A stretch of 64,000 bases of DNA from Pithys albifrons albifrons (GCF_047495875.1 NC_092480.1:930001-994000), one strand, 5' to 3'. Counted from the first letter of the stretch, positions 55,901 through 63,283 are shown. Made by a program: numbers and translations. Notes: a model not told the origin generated them from the sequence alone.

Positions 55901-58900
55901 GTTTTGCTGCCTGCCAAAAAGTACCTTAAAAAAAATAAGAGGCAAGTTCTCATAAAATAGAAGAAGGAAAAATCTAAAAGCCTGCAGAAGTTTGGTGCTT
56001 GCTTTGGTGAGAAAGCTTGCAAAAAAAAAAAAACAACAAAAAAACCCCCAAATACGTGTTAGTGAATGAAAATATTTAATCCCCAAGATCGAGGAGACTG
56101 AGCAAGAACTGGAACAGTCCAGACAGAGCTGAGGGAGGGAAGACAAAAAAGGAAACCTCGAGAATCTCTGTCCCTCCTGCAGGAATGATCCCCCACACCT
56201 CTGCCATCACCACCCTGGGCGGGTGGGGAGGGAGGGAGGGAGGAATTGCTGCTGCAACTTGGTTCCATATCACATGTTACCCATCAGCTAAATCCCCTCC
56301 TCCTGCAGCTGGGAGATAACGAGATGCCCTGTGAGTCTCAGAGACAGCACAAGGATCTGATTTTCACCAAGATTCAAATTCCCATCATAAATGTGCATTT
56401 GTTTAAATATCTTGTAGGAGAAAAAAACCAAACAAGGAAGAAAAGGAAAATCCTTTTTATCAAAACCTACTGATCTGAGAGGTTTGGAGCTTTTATATCC
56501 CTATGGATCATCCTCCAATGATCATAGAATAGAATCATAGAATGGATTGGGTTGGAAAAGACCTCTGAGATCATCAAGTCCAACCCTTGATCCAATCCCA
56601 CTGTGATCATCAGCCCAGGGCACTCTGTGCCCTGGGCTGATGATCACAGTGGGGTTGGATCAAGACATGGTTGGATCAAGACATGGTTGGATCAAGACAT
56701 GGTTGGATCAAGACATGATGATCACAGTAGGGTTGGATCAAGACATGGTGGATTCTCACTCAGTGCCACATCCATAGAATCACAGAATCACAGAATGGAT
56801 TGGGTTGGAAAAGCCCTCCGAGATCATCAAGTCCAACCCTTGGTCCAACTCCAGTCCCTTTACCAGCTCATGGCACTCAGTGCCTTAAGAACAAGGAGCA
56901 GACATAGGAGGAATTACTTTCTAATTTAAGTGTAGCCAATACCTTTTTGTTGACACTCCAGAGTCTCCCACTACAACCAGGGCAGAGTGATGCAAATCCA
57001 GGTTTGCCCCCTGCTCCATCCAAAAAAACACCTCAAAGACAAGGCAGGCTGTGAGGCAGCCCAGCTGCACAGGCTCCTTGCACACAGCAATACACAGAGA
57101 ACAAGCAGGCCAGGAAGAAAAAAAAAATCTCTGGGAAAAATAACCCAACTTGGGACTGCCTAATGCTAAACCACAGCCCTATTAGGAGCCGCCACTGTGG
57201 CCAGGCCAGATTAAAAATGTGCTGCTGCTCCTCAGCTCCCCAACATACCTGGGGTAGGGGCAGCTGGTTTGTTCACCCAGACCAAAGGAGCTCTACCAGT
57301 GCAGACACTTCTCTGGGGATATATCTGCATCTGTATTTGTGCTGAAACAAATGGTGTCAGCAAATAAAGCCTTTCCCAAGCCCTCGTTCTCAGTAGCTGT
57401 TCAGGCACGGGCAAGGGTAAACCAGACTGATGACTTTAAACATGAAATCCAGGCGTGGAGGAGGGAGACCATCACCTGGAGCCTCCTGAGTTTTCTGGGC
57501 TTTAGGTGCCTGAACCCCTCTGGAAGCTGCAGAAATATCCCAAATGCCTGGGGAGGAGGTGGTGGTACCCACCAGGGAGTTGTCTCAGCAGGAGGAGGGT
57601 GTGCAGAGCCCAGGCAGCCCACCCTCCCCTGGCACTCTGTTCTTCTCACAGAATCATTAATGTTGGAAAAGATCTCCGAGACTCAGGCCAGGGAAAAAAC
57701 AGATCACACCTCTGCAAGCAGCTTGTTACAAAGGGACCCCAAAAATGGAATACACTGACCTGCCTTTGCACAAGGGTGACAAAACATCCTCCCACCTGTG
57801 TTGGGCTCCCTCCCTGCAAAAAGGCTACTTAAAGCTTTGTCCCTCCTGACCCACAGCACGGGGGGTGGTTTGGGAGAGTGGAGGCTCAGCACGAGCCCAG
57901 CTCTGGCCAAACCCACCCTGGGAGTGATGCCAGTGGCTTTGACAGAGGGCACAGTATCGATCTGGGGAATCTTCTCATGAAGAAAGAGCCTCCCACAAGC
58001 CAAGCCCACGAGGGCACAGGAGCCTGCGGGGGCTGTGGCCACACTCAGCACCCCCAGTGCGGGTGCTCAGCCCAGTCAGGCTCAGCCTAGCCACGACCAC
58101 GAGCCTCCCACAGCCTGTCCTTGGGGCCAGGGCTCCCCAGCTGCCCCCATGGGGTGCCAGCCCTCCCAGGGGGACGCTGCCTGCTCATGGAGGGGCTGTG
58201 GGCATCCCAGAGCCCTGCAGAGGTGGAAGCACAGCCGTGGAGCAGAGGCTTTGCCCATCTCTGCCAGCCTGCTGCAGGCTGACCTGCGTTGGGTGATGGC
58301 ATGGCTGCACCATCTGCCTTGCCCTGCAGGCCTGTCTGGGAGCCCACAGGCAGGCAGGGCTTGTTGAGAGGCTACAAGCCCTCAGCACAGACCTCCCACA
58401 GCTCTCACTGCTCAGCAGGACTCCCAACACCCTCAGTGTGTCAATCAGTCCAAGGGAAGGGACAGGCTGATGGGTGAATCCTTCTCTCCAAACAGAGCGT
58501 TTCTGCACTGCACAAAGCACCAGACTCAGGTCACTAACAGGGCATGTGGCTCCTGCACCCCAACACCCTCCTGCCTGCCCCTGCCCCTGCCACACACAGG
58601 GCTCTGGGATGTGACTGCTCCCACCCCAGCACTGCCCTCAGCTCCACGTGCCCAGGGATGTGGTCCTTCCCCTCGAGTTCAGGGGCTTGAGCTGAGCCCA
58701 GAAGCTCTGTCAGGGTGAGCTGGAGCTCAGCTCAGCTCCAAGAGATTTGGCAGAAGCCGCTCTGGTTCCCCAGCTCACTGCAGAGCAAGGTCTGCTCACA
58801 GACGATGTGAGACTATCAGAGCTGCAGCTCTGGATCAGAACCCCTGGAAGGAGTCTCTGTCTCTCTGAGTGTCCCTGTTCATTCATTCCTCACTCAACCC

Positions 58901-59419
58901 AGCCTCCCACAGCTCCCTCCTCATTCATTTCTGCCTCCTTTGCCCTCTTTGCCATTAACTTTTCCCCTTCCAACCCAAGTGCCATCTCACACACACAGCC
59001 CTCCCTCCACCCTCGCTGCATCCCTCTGTGAATTTATCCCCCCTCACTCCTCCCAGCCGTATCCCAATGACAGGACCCGCAGCACCCACGAAATGCTGAT
59101 TTCCCAGGTTCCCAAGAGATCTCCATGCCCTGCTCCCGGTCCCACGCCGGGGCTGGCAGTGGGAGCGCTGCGCCCACATTGTGGGCATGGCTTGGCAGCC
59201 CCCTAAATAAACCAGGGCAGCATCCATCCCCAGGGAGGAATGTGGGCACCTAACCAGGCACTCCAGCGGGAGAACAGAGGAGGGAAAGCAGGGAGGAAAG
59301 GTCACAGGAATCCGAGCGAGCCCATTTCCTGCCCAAGCCCACGGCCCCAGCTGCATGTTGAGCCGCTGATCCTTCCTCAAGTGCCCTTTACCTGCGTGCA
59401 CAGACTCCAGGTTCACCAT
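16947..59419 (-). CDS. POU2F3: POU domain class 2 transcription factor 3 (Oct-11/Skn-1a)
   Basis: Thirteen coding exons join in frame to 428 residues (about 436 in human). Exons, 5' to 3': 59419-59392, 54307-54239, 43032-42998, 27321-27217, 26464-26362, 23222-23140, 23033-22851, 22518-22377, 21807-21671, 20568-20407, 18926-18860, 18309-18177, 16986-16947. The N-terminus is Q-rich (residues 80-141). The POU-specific domain spans about 176-250, including [20 protein letters not shown] and the DNA-contacting Q219/T220. A linker covers about 251-271 and the homeodomain about 273-332, from [10 protein letters not shown] to [11 protein letters not shown] (recognition helix W321-R326). The Ser-rich C-terminus ends [12 protein letters not shown]. 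The protein binds the octamer ATGCAAAT. In mammals it acts in keratinocyte differentiation and specifies tuft and taste type II cells. Most of the 8-residue shortfall lies after LAG at the exon 4/5 junction. The start codon was chosen because MVNLES matches the mammalian long form as I recall it. Confidence 0.97.
17690..18020 (-). mobile_element. CR1 LINE 3' fragment (antisense, POU2F3 intron 12)
   Basis: The plus strand gives the reverse complement of a CR1 3' end, from AGAATATCCCGAGTTGGGAG through CCTCTGGGGGAAGAGCCTTT to TCTTTAACAGCTTTATATCC. It is closely related to the fragments at 8117-8525 and 50040-50410. Because the element and POU2F3 are both on minus, it is transcribed in sense within the intron. 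Confidence 0.9.
18177..18309 (-). CDS. POU2F3: POU2F3 coding exon 12
   Basis: Encodes [20 protein letters not shown] to FNSS, the Ser/Pro-rich tail. The acceptor is CTCACACAG and the donor is TTCAGG|GTAAGGC. Length is 133 nt. A (GGA)n purine run lies in the intron just upstream (about 18337-18362). Confidence 0.95.
18860..18926 (-). CDS. POU2F3: POU2F3 coding exon 11
   Basis: Encodes [20 protein letters not shown] and GT. The acceptor is CCTCCCCAG and the donor is GCACTG|GTGAGCC. Length is 67 nt. Confidence 0.94.
19824..19876. repeat. 27-bp direct repeat, two copies
   Basis: The phrase AAAATGTGAATGTACAACAT occurs twice, 27 bp apart, in POU2F3 intron 10. This is a simple local duplication. 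Confidence 0.85.
20407..20568 (-). CDS. POU2F3: POU2F3 coding exon 10 (homeodomain end)
   Basis: Encodes [20 protein letters not shown], then [20 protein letters not shown], to YNSRL, including homeodomain helices 2 and 3. The acceptor is CTCAGCAG and the donor is AGACTG|GTGAGAG. It is 162 nt, phase 0 at both ends. Confidence 0.98.
21671..21807 (-). CDS. POU2F3: POU2F3 coding exon 9 (linker, homeodomain start)
   Basis: Encodes the linker [20 protein letters not shown] and the first homeodomain helix, [20 protein letters not shown] and FQD. The acceptor is TTTCCCCAG and the donor is CAAGAT|GTGAGGG. Length is 137 nt. Confidence 0.97.
22377..22518 (-). CDS. POU2F3: POU2F3 coding exon 8 (POU-specific)
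   Basis: Encodes [20 protein letters not shown] through [11 protein letters not shown], most of the POU-specific DNA-binding domain with no substitutions that look disabling. The acceptor is CCCTGGCAG and the donor is GATGCAG|GTGGGTG. Length is 142 nt. Confidence 0.98.
22851..23033 (-). CDS. POU2F3: POU2F3 coding exon 7
   Basis: Encodes AVGRSGLPG to the start of the POU-specific domain ([20 protein letters not shown] and IKLGFTQ). The acceptor is TTCCCGCAG and the donor is ACGCAG|GTGAGAG. It is 183 nt, phase 0 at both ends. Confidence 0.97.
23140..23222 (-). CDS. POU2F3: POU2F3 coding exon 6
   Basis: Encodes [20 protein letters not shown] to SLASQ. The acceptor is CCCTCCTCAG and the donor is TCACAG|GTGAGTC. 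Length is 83 nt. Confidence 0.95.
24270..24480 (+). mobile_element. Old CR1/L3-type LINE fragment
   Basis: The phrases GGAATGGCTTGCCTGGGGAC, TTTGGAGTCTTTAAAATCAT and GATTGAACACCTTGGTGAAA resemble the 3' part of ancient amniote CR1/L3 LINEs. It is more decayed than the other CR1 copies here. The family call is from memory of consensus phrases. Confidence 0.55.
24675..24990. repeat. 63-bp minisatellite, five copies
   Basis: Five nearly perfect copies of a 63-bp unit (GGAAAGGCTGAGCCCACGAA at its start, GCTGTGCCAGAACTCAG at its end) lie in POU2F3 intron 5. Because 63 is a multiple of three, open frames run through on both strands, but neither has start, splice or family evidence of coding. Confidence 0.95.
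26362..26464 (-). CDS. POU2F3: POU2F3 coding exon 5
   Basis: Encodes [20 protein letters not shown] to SQAGQQ, part of the Gln-rich activation region. The acceptor is TTTCCCACAG and the donor is AACAAG|GTAAGAG. Length is 103 nt. Confidence 0.95.
26851..27090. repeat. 61-bp minisatellite, four copies
   Basis: The unit contains GTGGCCAGGGCACCTCTGGA and TGCACCAGCAGAGGAGAGGC, with starts spaced exactly 61 bp (26881, 26942, 27003, 27064). It lies in POU2F3 intron 4. Confidence 0.95.
27217..27321 (-). CDS. POU2F3: POU2F3 coding exon 4
   Basis: Encodes [20 protein letters not shown] to GSQLAG (105 nt, phase 0 at both ends, so skippable). The acceptor is CTCGTTTCAG and the donor is GCAGGG|GTGAGTG. 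A nine-copy minisatellite begins about 30 nt upstream of the acceptor. Confidence 0.95.
27351..27803. repeat. 50-bp minisatellite, nine copies, at POU2F3 exon 4 acceptor
   Basis: Unit starts (AGCCAAGGGG or close variants) fall at 27361, 27411, 27461, 27511, 27561, 27611, 27661, 27711 and 27761, exactly 50 bp apart, with few substitutions. The array is the upstream intronic side of exon 4 (acceptor at 27322). Read on the transcribed minus strand it is pyrimidine-rich and contains no AG dinucleotide. Confidence 0.97.
27905..28185. repeat. Minisatellite of about 24-27 bp units
   Basis: Repeats built on ATGGACAGAGTTTTCCTGCT with alternating CTACAC and CTTCAT modules, about eleven copies, about 100 bp beyond the 50-bp array in POU2F3 intron 3. 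Confidence 0.92.
29365..29440 (-). mobile_element. CR1 LINE 3' end, short
   Basis: AGAATGGCTGAGGTTGGAAA followed by AGACCTCTGAGACCATCGAG is the reverse complement of a CR1 3' end. Only about 75 bp are recognisable. Confidence 0.65.
29880..30420. promoter_or_regulatory. CpG-richer intronic patch with octamer
   Basis: In POU2F3 intron 3, about 29930-30190 is unusually CpG-rich for an intron here (GCGCCGGTCGCGGTGGGAGC and neighbours). An exact octamer ATGCAAAT lies at 30344-30351. It could be an enhancer or an alternative promoter, but I cannot see a convincing alternative first exon. Confidence 0.3.
30790..30925 (+). mobile_element. CR1 LINE 3' fragment
   Basis: CCTACCCATGGATGGGGAAT, TTGGAATGACATGGTCTCTT and GGGTCCCTTCCAACACAAAC match a CR1 3' end in sense orientation, ending ATTCCAGGATTCCATGAAA. 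Confidence 0.75.
31590..31962 (+). mobile_element. CR1 LINE 3' fragment with ATTCTATG tail
   Basis: GGTTGGTCTCTTCTCCCAGG, TTGGAATGGGCTGCCCAGAG, GGAGGTTTTTCAGCTGAGCT and the tail ATTCTGTGATTCTATGAAA are typical of CR1 3' ends. This is one of the best-preserved copies in the window. Confidence 0.9.
33398..33705. repeat. 30-bp minisatellite, about ten copies
   Basis: Units carry GGGCAGCTCCCACAGCCCC plus a variable GGGGGGACCT or TGCAGGGACCT half, mostly spaced 30-31 bp. It lies in POU2F3 intron 3. Confidence 0.95.
37530..38010. repeat. Compound tandem repeat
   Basis: Blocks of GGGATTCAGCAGCTGGGTGT, TTCTCCTCCAGCTGTGGTCA, GTGCACATCTGGGTGCTGGG and CTACAACACCCACACCCTGC recur in different combinations (higher-order units of about 60-120 bp) in POU2F3 intron 3. 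Confidence 0.9.
38205..38995. repeat. Minisatellite of about 50-60 bp units, about 15 copies
   Basis: Units contain GGCAGGGAGAGCTCCCATTC, CAACACCTCCAGACCTTCTC and CTGTCCCACTACAG, with alternation between a CTGTCCCACTA and a CAGCACACTA segment. It is among the longest minisatellites in the window, in POU2F3 intron 3. Confidence 0.95.
40236..41052. repeat. About 800-bp A/T-rich AAAAT-type array
   Basis: Almost pure A and T, built on AAATA and AAATAAAAT words with rare C, and organised in a higher-order unit of roughly 200 bp that recurs (for example around 40270, 40470, 40680 and 40900, each with an ATCAAAATCAAATCAAAT phrase). The Ile/Phe/Tyr-rich open frames within it are composition artefacts. 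It lies in POU2F3 intron 3. Confidence 0.95.
42068..42330 (-). mobile_element. CR1 LINE 3' fragment (antisense)
   Basis: TGGAATCACAGAATGGTTTG, GGGCTGGAAGGAACCTTAAA, CCATGGGCAGGGACACCTTC and AGGGTGCTCCAAGCCCTGTC give the reverse complement of a CR1 3' end, starting at its tail. It lies about 0.7 kb from POU2F3 exon 3. Confidence 0.9.
42998..43032 (-). CDS. POU2F3: POU2F3 coding exon 3 (35 nt)
   Basis: This very short exon encodes [12 protein letters not shown], matching the mammalian G-N-D-R-x-G-L-D-F-N-R-Q region as I recall it. The acceptor is CATTGTAG and the donor is AGGCAG|GTAAGAC. It is flanked by the two largest introns (about 11.2 and 15.7 kb). Confidence 0.93.
46405..47095. repeat. 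Minisatellite of about 40-45 bp units, about 16 copies
   Basis: Units share GGACCCACACCATTCCCACT followed by GGGAGCAGGGATGGGGCTGC or GGGAGCTCAGGGCCAGGCA variants. Both halves vary, so two unit types alternate. It lies in POU2F3 intron 2. Confidence 0.95.
48520..48572. repeat. (ATCCC)n pentanucleotide microsatellite
   Basis: About ten perfect tandem copies of CATCC on the plus strand (GGATG on minus) in POU2F3 intron 2. Confidence 0.97.
48985..49095. promoter_or_regulatory. Candidate enhancer: octamer plus RFX palindrome
   Basis: An exact octamer ATGCAAAT lies at 49041-49048, and 13 bp further is GTTGCCACGGCAAC (49062-49075), a near-perfect palindrome of the RFX/X-box type. Both lie in a repeat-free part of POU2F3 intron 2. 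Regulatory function is inferred. Confidence 0.4.
50040..50410 (+). mobile_element. CR1 LINE 3' fragment
   Basis: GTCAGGTTGGATCTCAGGAA, AAGGTTCTTCCCCCCGAGGG, GGAGGGTTTGGACAATGG and AATGATCCTTGTGGGTCCCT follow the CR1 3' consensus in sense orientation. It is the opposite orientation to POU2F3 and to the related copies at 8117 and 17690. Confidence 0.9.
54239..54307 (-). CDS. POU2F3: POU2F3 coding exon 2
   Basis: Encodes [20 protein letters not shown] to VEP. The acceptor is TTTTCGCAG and the donor is GAGCCAG|GTAAGAG. At 69 nt with phase 1 at both ends it can be skipped without a frameshift. The internal MSGDAADS methionine could serve as the start for transcripts beginning in the CpG-richer sequence nearby. 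Confidence 0.93.
55211..55350. promoter_or_regulatory. Octamer cluster in POU2F3 intron 1
   Basis: Two exact octamers, ATTTGCAT at 55211-55218 and 55255-55262, and a one-mismatch ATGCAAAC at 55343-55350, occur within 140 bp of repeat-free sequence about 0.9 kb upstream of exon 2. Confidence 0.4.
56520..56600 (-). mobile_element. CR1 LINE 3' end (antisense)
   Basis: AGAATAGAATCATAGAATGG, ATTGGGTTGGAAAAGACCTC and ATCATCAAGTCCAACCCTTG match the reverse complement of the copy at 31590-31962. It runs directly into the inverted repeat at 56586. Confidence 0.85.
56586..56664. repeat. 38-bp inverted repeat (hairpin)
   Basis: The left arm 56586-56623 and right arm 56627-56664 are reverse complements over about 38 bp with one mismatch by eye, separated by 3 nt. 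The core reads GATCATCAGCCCAGGGCAC and GTGCCCTGGGCTGATGATC. It lies at the edge of a CR1 fragment in POU2F3 intron 1. Confidence 0.93.
56652..56760. repeat. 16-bp tandem repeat, about five copies
   Basis: GGTTGGATCAAGACAT is repeated four times in a row and once more after a second ATGATCACAGTAGGG block. The unit is continuous with the right arm of the adjacent hairpin. Confidence 0.93.
56773..56895 (-). mobile_element. CR1 LINE 3' end (antisense)
   Basis: ATAGAATCACAGAATCACAG, GGTTGGAAAAGCCCTCCGAG and AGCTCATGGCACTCAGTGCC match the reverse complement of the copy at 31590-31962. It may be the other half of the insertion at 56520, interrupted by the tandem repeat and hairpin. Confidence 0.88.
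57640..57690 (-). mobile_element. Very short CR1 remnant
   Basis: CACAGAATCATTAATGTTGG followed by AAAAGATCTCCGAGACTCAG resembles the reverse complement of a CR1 3' tail. Only about 50 bp. Confidence 0.5.
59392..59419 (-). CDS. POU2F3: POU2F3 coding exon 1
   Basis: Encodes MVNLESVHA and the first base of a split Glu codon. The donor is GCACGCAG|GTAAAGG. It contains 28 coding nt, with the 5' UTR continuing to the right. Confidence 0.88.
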
Positions 59420-59700
59420 CCTGCTGGCGGAGGGAAATCCGCGGTGTGCCCAGCCTCCTGCCGTCAGCCCCAGGTTGCCAGGGGCTGCCAGTTTGCCCTC
59501 CCTCCTCTGCCACCCGCTGCCTCTCGAACCGGGCGTGGGTCCGCTCCCGAAGGGACCTAGAGCTCCATTGCCTGTTGCCATGCAGGGCCAGGTGAGCATG
59601 CGGCGGTGCCACGCCTCGCCCCACCTCCGGCTCCCTCGGGTGCCCTGACACCCAGCAGCTTGGCGTCAGGCCCATGCAAAAGCACCCATTTGCATATTAG
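59420..59700 (-). promoter_or_regulatory. POU2F3 upstream region with inverted octamer pair
   Basis: Directly upstream of the POU2F3 start codon the sequence is moderately GC-rich. At 59674-59680 (ATGCAAA) and 59689-59695 (TTTGCAT) it carries a perfect 7-bp inverted repeat with an 8-nt spacer; the right half extends to a full octamer at 59688-59695. This is the DNA motif bound by POU2-class factors. The transcription start is not visible. Confidence 0.5.
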
Positions 59701-59861
59701 TAACTCGGGAATGGATGAGTCCCTGCAGCGCTGCCAGGGCGTGGGGTGGGGTGGGAAGGAGGGAAAGGAAGGAAGGCGGGTTGGCTTTGCCCGCCCTCGG
59801 CTGCGCGGATGGACCCGCAGCACCTGCCCGGGCTGGAGTGGGGGCTGCGCATCCCGGGGCT

Positions 59862-60065
59862 CCTCGGGGATGGCCTTTGGGCTCCTCAGGGGTGGCCTTT
59901 GGGCTCCTCGGGGACTGACTCCTCAGGGATGGGCTTTGGACTGCTCGGGGATGGGCTTTGGGCTCCTCAGGGATGGGCTTTGGGCTCCTTGGGGATGGGC
60001 TTTGGGCTCCTCGGGGATTGACTCCTCAGGGATGGCCTTTTGGCTTCTCAGGGATGGTCTTTGGC
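59862..60065. repeat. Minisatellite of about 24-26 bp units
   Basis: GGATGGGCTTTGGGCTCCTC and close variants are repeated about eight times, interrupted by GGGACTGACTCC modules, about 170 bp beyond the inverted octamer pair upstream of POU2F3. Confidence 0.93.
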
Positions 60066-60099
60066 TCTGCCCCTTGTCTCTCTTGTAAGAGAGGCCAAA

Positions 60100-63000
60100 G
60101 CTTCAAGCCGGACTGGGCAGCCACCGCTCGCACCTCCAGGGAAGGTGTCAGAGCTGTTCGACAGCCCCTCCCACCACTGAGAGCCCCGGTCTGCATGGGA
60201 TGACCCACGAGAGCAGCCTGTGCTGCTCAGTCTTTGCATCCCGTCAGTCTGTGCTGAACCTCAGTGATGCCACAATCAGCACAGAAAGGAAAGTTAAAAG
60301 CAGAAGGGGATCCTGCCTTGGCTAAAGTCACAAGGCAGGGGTTAGCACATGGAGGCTCCCCTCTCCTCACATGGGCTCTGTGTGGTACTTGTGTGTCCCT
60401 AAGAAGAGGAGAGAAGTGGCAGACAACCCCTTCCTCTTTATCCCCGTTGGTTAAAGCTGCAGCATTTACCAACTTCCAGGTAAAAAATAAATTCCCTACT
60501 GTAGGAAGCTGCCAGAGGCCAGAGCATCAGCTCTGCCCTGTGAAAGGGACCAGGTCACGCTGGTGGACCAGGCACTGCAGCTGCTCCTTATCCCTGCTAT
60601 TGCCACCTTGGTGACCCCTCCAGCCCCGGAGCAGCGGGACATCATCCCCGTGCCAGCCTGGACATCCCCGTGCCAGCCGGAGCCCCAGCGCTGCTCAGCC
60701 CCCCCTGAAAGCGTTAACGCTCAGTTGTAGCTGCCAGGTACAAGCTATCGCACATTCATCTCTCCCTGGGTAATTCACGTTCCAGGGCTCCCGGCTTTCC
60801 CACATACTGCTCTCCCTCCTGGAAAGACAGGTTTCTCCAAGGGATGGGTGGGCGGGCAGGATCTCCAGCCTCACCTCCAACCCAGTGCGGAGCTGCGGGG
60901 CTGGAGCTGCCCTCGACCCCCATCCTTGGGAGGGGACACGCACCCGGAGGAAAGGGTGGATGAGTGAAATGAAACTCCAACAAGGAAAAAGTGGGGGGAA
61001 GTTGGGGGAGAAGATGGAAGGGGGGAAGTTCCCGGGTCAGACTGACATTTCCAGGACAGGGGAGATTTTGAGCCGCTTCAGCGCTGCTCCAGGAAGCAGC
61101 GAGGTGGCACAGGCTGGTTGGCACGGGCAGCTCCTGTGGAGCTGCTGGAGGGGCTGGACTCCTGCCACCCACCTGCAGCCCGCGGCGGAGCCCCAGCCAC
61201 TCCGGCCCTGAGCCCCGGGGCGTCCTGGGCAGCTGCTGCTCTTGCTGGTGTTTTTGTCTGGGTTTTCCCCGACCTGAGGACCGACGCGATCAGGTGTCTT
61301 CACTGCGTCAAACGTGACTTTGCTGGTGGCTCCCAGCCAGCTTGGGAGGTTGGGGACCACGAGACGTCTCCTTTCCCCAGATCAGAACACCTCTTGTACA
61401 CCGAGCAGGGGTTTCACCTGACACCGGGCTTTTCTCCCTGCTTTTCCTGCTGTTTTTCCTTTCTCCAGAGCCGAGCAGCGTGTCCTGGAGCCCCGGGGAG
61501 CAGGTTCTCCCAGCTGGCATCTCCAGCCGGACTGGAATCCCGGGCATCCTCCGGGCAGGGATGCTGTCCCGGCCACGGACAGGGCACCAGTGCCCTCTCC
61601 TGGCCCCAAAAAGCTGTGAATGTCTTTTCCCGGCGATTATTTTCTGGCCAGAGAAACATCAGGTGAAAGTATTATTTAGGTGGTTTTCTCCTCAAAGAGC
61701 CGTGGGAGCAAAGCCCATCACCTGGACACCCTTAGCTTTGGTGATGGGTTGTGCAGGCAAGAGAGATTCACCCTTATTAAACCCAGGGCATGGATCACAG
61801 CATCATCACATGAAATAAGACCCCCTTCCCCAGGAAAAGGCAGATTTGCTTCAGCTCCATCCCAAGGTGATGCTGATCACTCCTAGATGTCAGCAGACAC
61901 ACTGCTCCTCTTTTCCACGGCCAGCAGGGACAGATCCTCGCTGTAGGCACTCCCCTCTCATCCTCACTGCAGGCACTGTGCTCCTCCACTCCTGCTGCCA
62001 GTGTTTATTCCCCTCCTGGGGGAAGATAAGCCCTGCAGATAACACTTGATTTATGGGGCACGGCCTTTGGACTGGCAGCACGAACTGCAGAGACGTTACA
62101 AAATCCCCCACAAGCTCATGGTCAACTGCACCTTCTCTGTACCAGGAAGGTCTCCTGTCTCCACCTGCATCAGCTGCTTTCTGGGGAAACAAGAACCATC
62201 TGATGCACTTTGGCTCCCCTCTAGCAGGGCTGGGGAAAGCACGATCCTTCAGGGACCGAGATGCGCGGCTGGACCACGAGCATCGCTGTCGGGACATCCC
62301 TCCCTCCGCCGGGCACGGTCGTGCTGCTCCAGCACCCACTGCTGGAGGCCGGGGATGCTACACCAGTTCCAGGTGCCCTGGAGCCTCCCAAGGACAAAAC
62401 AAGCACATTGGAGCTCTCAGGGGGTGTGTCCCGATGCTCCTCAAGTCCGTCCCAGCATCCTTGCGCAGGAGGCAGCAGTGGGACGGGGCTGTCTCCCCAA
62501 ATCCTGCCCACAGCTCAGCTGCCCCACAGCTGGGTTAGCTCAGCTGCCCCACAGCTGGGTTAGCTCAGCAGCAGGGACAAACTCCCACGGCGTCCTGCAG
62601 ACACGGGAACAAACCCCCGTCGGTGCTGACCACATCGGTGAAAAAGAAATAACTTCACCTTCCCCAGAAATGCCAGCAAAGGGTGAATGGTCGTGGTTGG
62701 TGAATCGGAGAAGGGCTGAAATCCTCGTCCATCCCTGCGTTCTCCACACTAGAGGGAATCAGAGCTCCACATTTCTCCCTCCAGTCACTGAGCGCTCTCA
62801 GCTGGCCCAGAACTGCCTCTCTCATCTCCCTTCAGCTGTGACTGCAGAGGGAGACAAGGAAACCTCACCGAGGCTGCAGGACCCGGAGGAGCCTCCAGCC
62901 CATCCTCCCGAGACCCCTCAGAGACAGGGACAGGCACCAGCCCTCCCAACCCCAGGACCTGCTGCTGCTGCTGCTCTTTGAGTCAGCAGAGCTCCAGTTC

Positions 63001-63270
63001 AAAGCTCCCACGGCTGCTTGAGATGAGTCAAACCCGTCTCCCTGTGGAAGGGCTGAAGGGTGGAATGTTTGAGATGAAGGATCACGTTGGGAAGTGTCAA
63101 AAATTCCTGGTCATGCTGACAGCAGGATGTTCTCCCCCAGTCCATGGGTCAGCACCAGATAAAGGTTTGACACTTACCCAGAAGGGAACAACTCTTCATC
63201 AAGAACTCAAGCAACTGATCACAAAAAGAGTATCATGCCCAGAGAGACTTTTACACCAAGGATGCTTTAA
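60100..63270. other. Upstream intergenic, no gene recognised
   Basis: Between the minisatellite upstream of POU2F3 and the candidate poly(A) site at 63278 I recognise no protein family. About 60600-61280 is moderately CpG-rich. Open frames here (up to about 310 codons at 62046-62981) have Ser/Pro/Gln-rich translations without domains and look like GC-composition artefacts. Confidence 0.35.
62497..62572. repeat. Short direct repeat
   Basis: AGCTCAGCTGCCCCACAGCT followed by GGGTTAGCTCAG is duplicated in tandem with a unit of about 28 bp. Confidence 0.85.
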
Positions 63271-63277
63271 AAAAATG

Positions 63278-63283
63278 TTTATT
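63278..63283 (-). terminator. Candidate poly(A) signal of upstream gene
   Basis: TTTATT on plus is AATAAA on minus. If the human order holds, the gene to the right would be OAF with its 3' end facing POU2F3, so 63284-64000 would be its 3' UTR. No OAF coding sequence is visible. Confidence 0.25.

Noticed and set aside
59955..62981. Possible extra genes in the CpG-richer upstream region
   Set aside because: Translations are low-complexity Ser/Pro/Arg/Gly with no family resemblance and no coherent exon structure.
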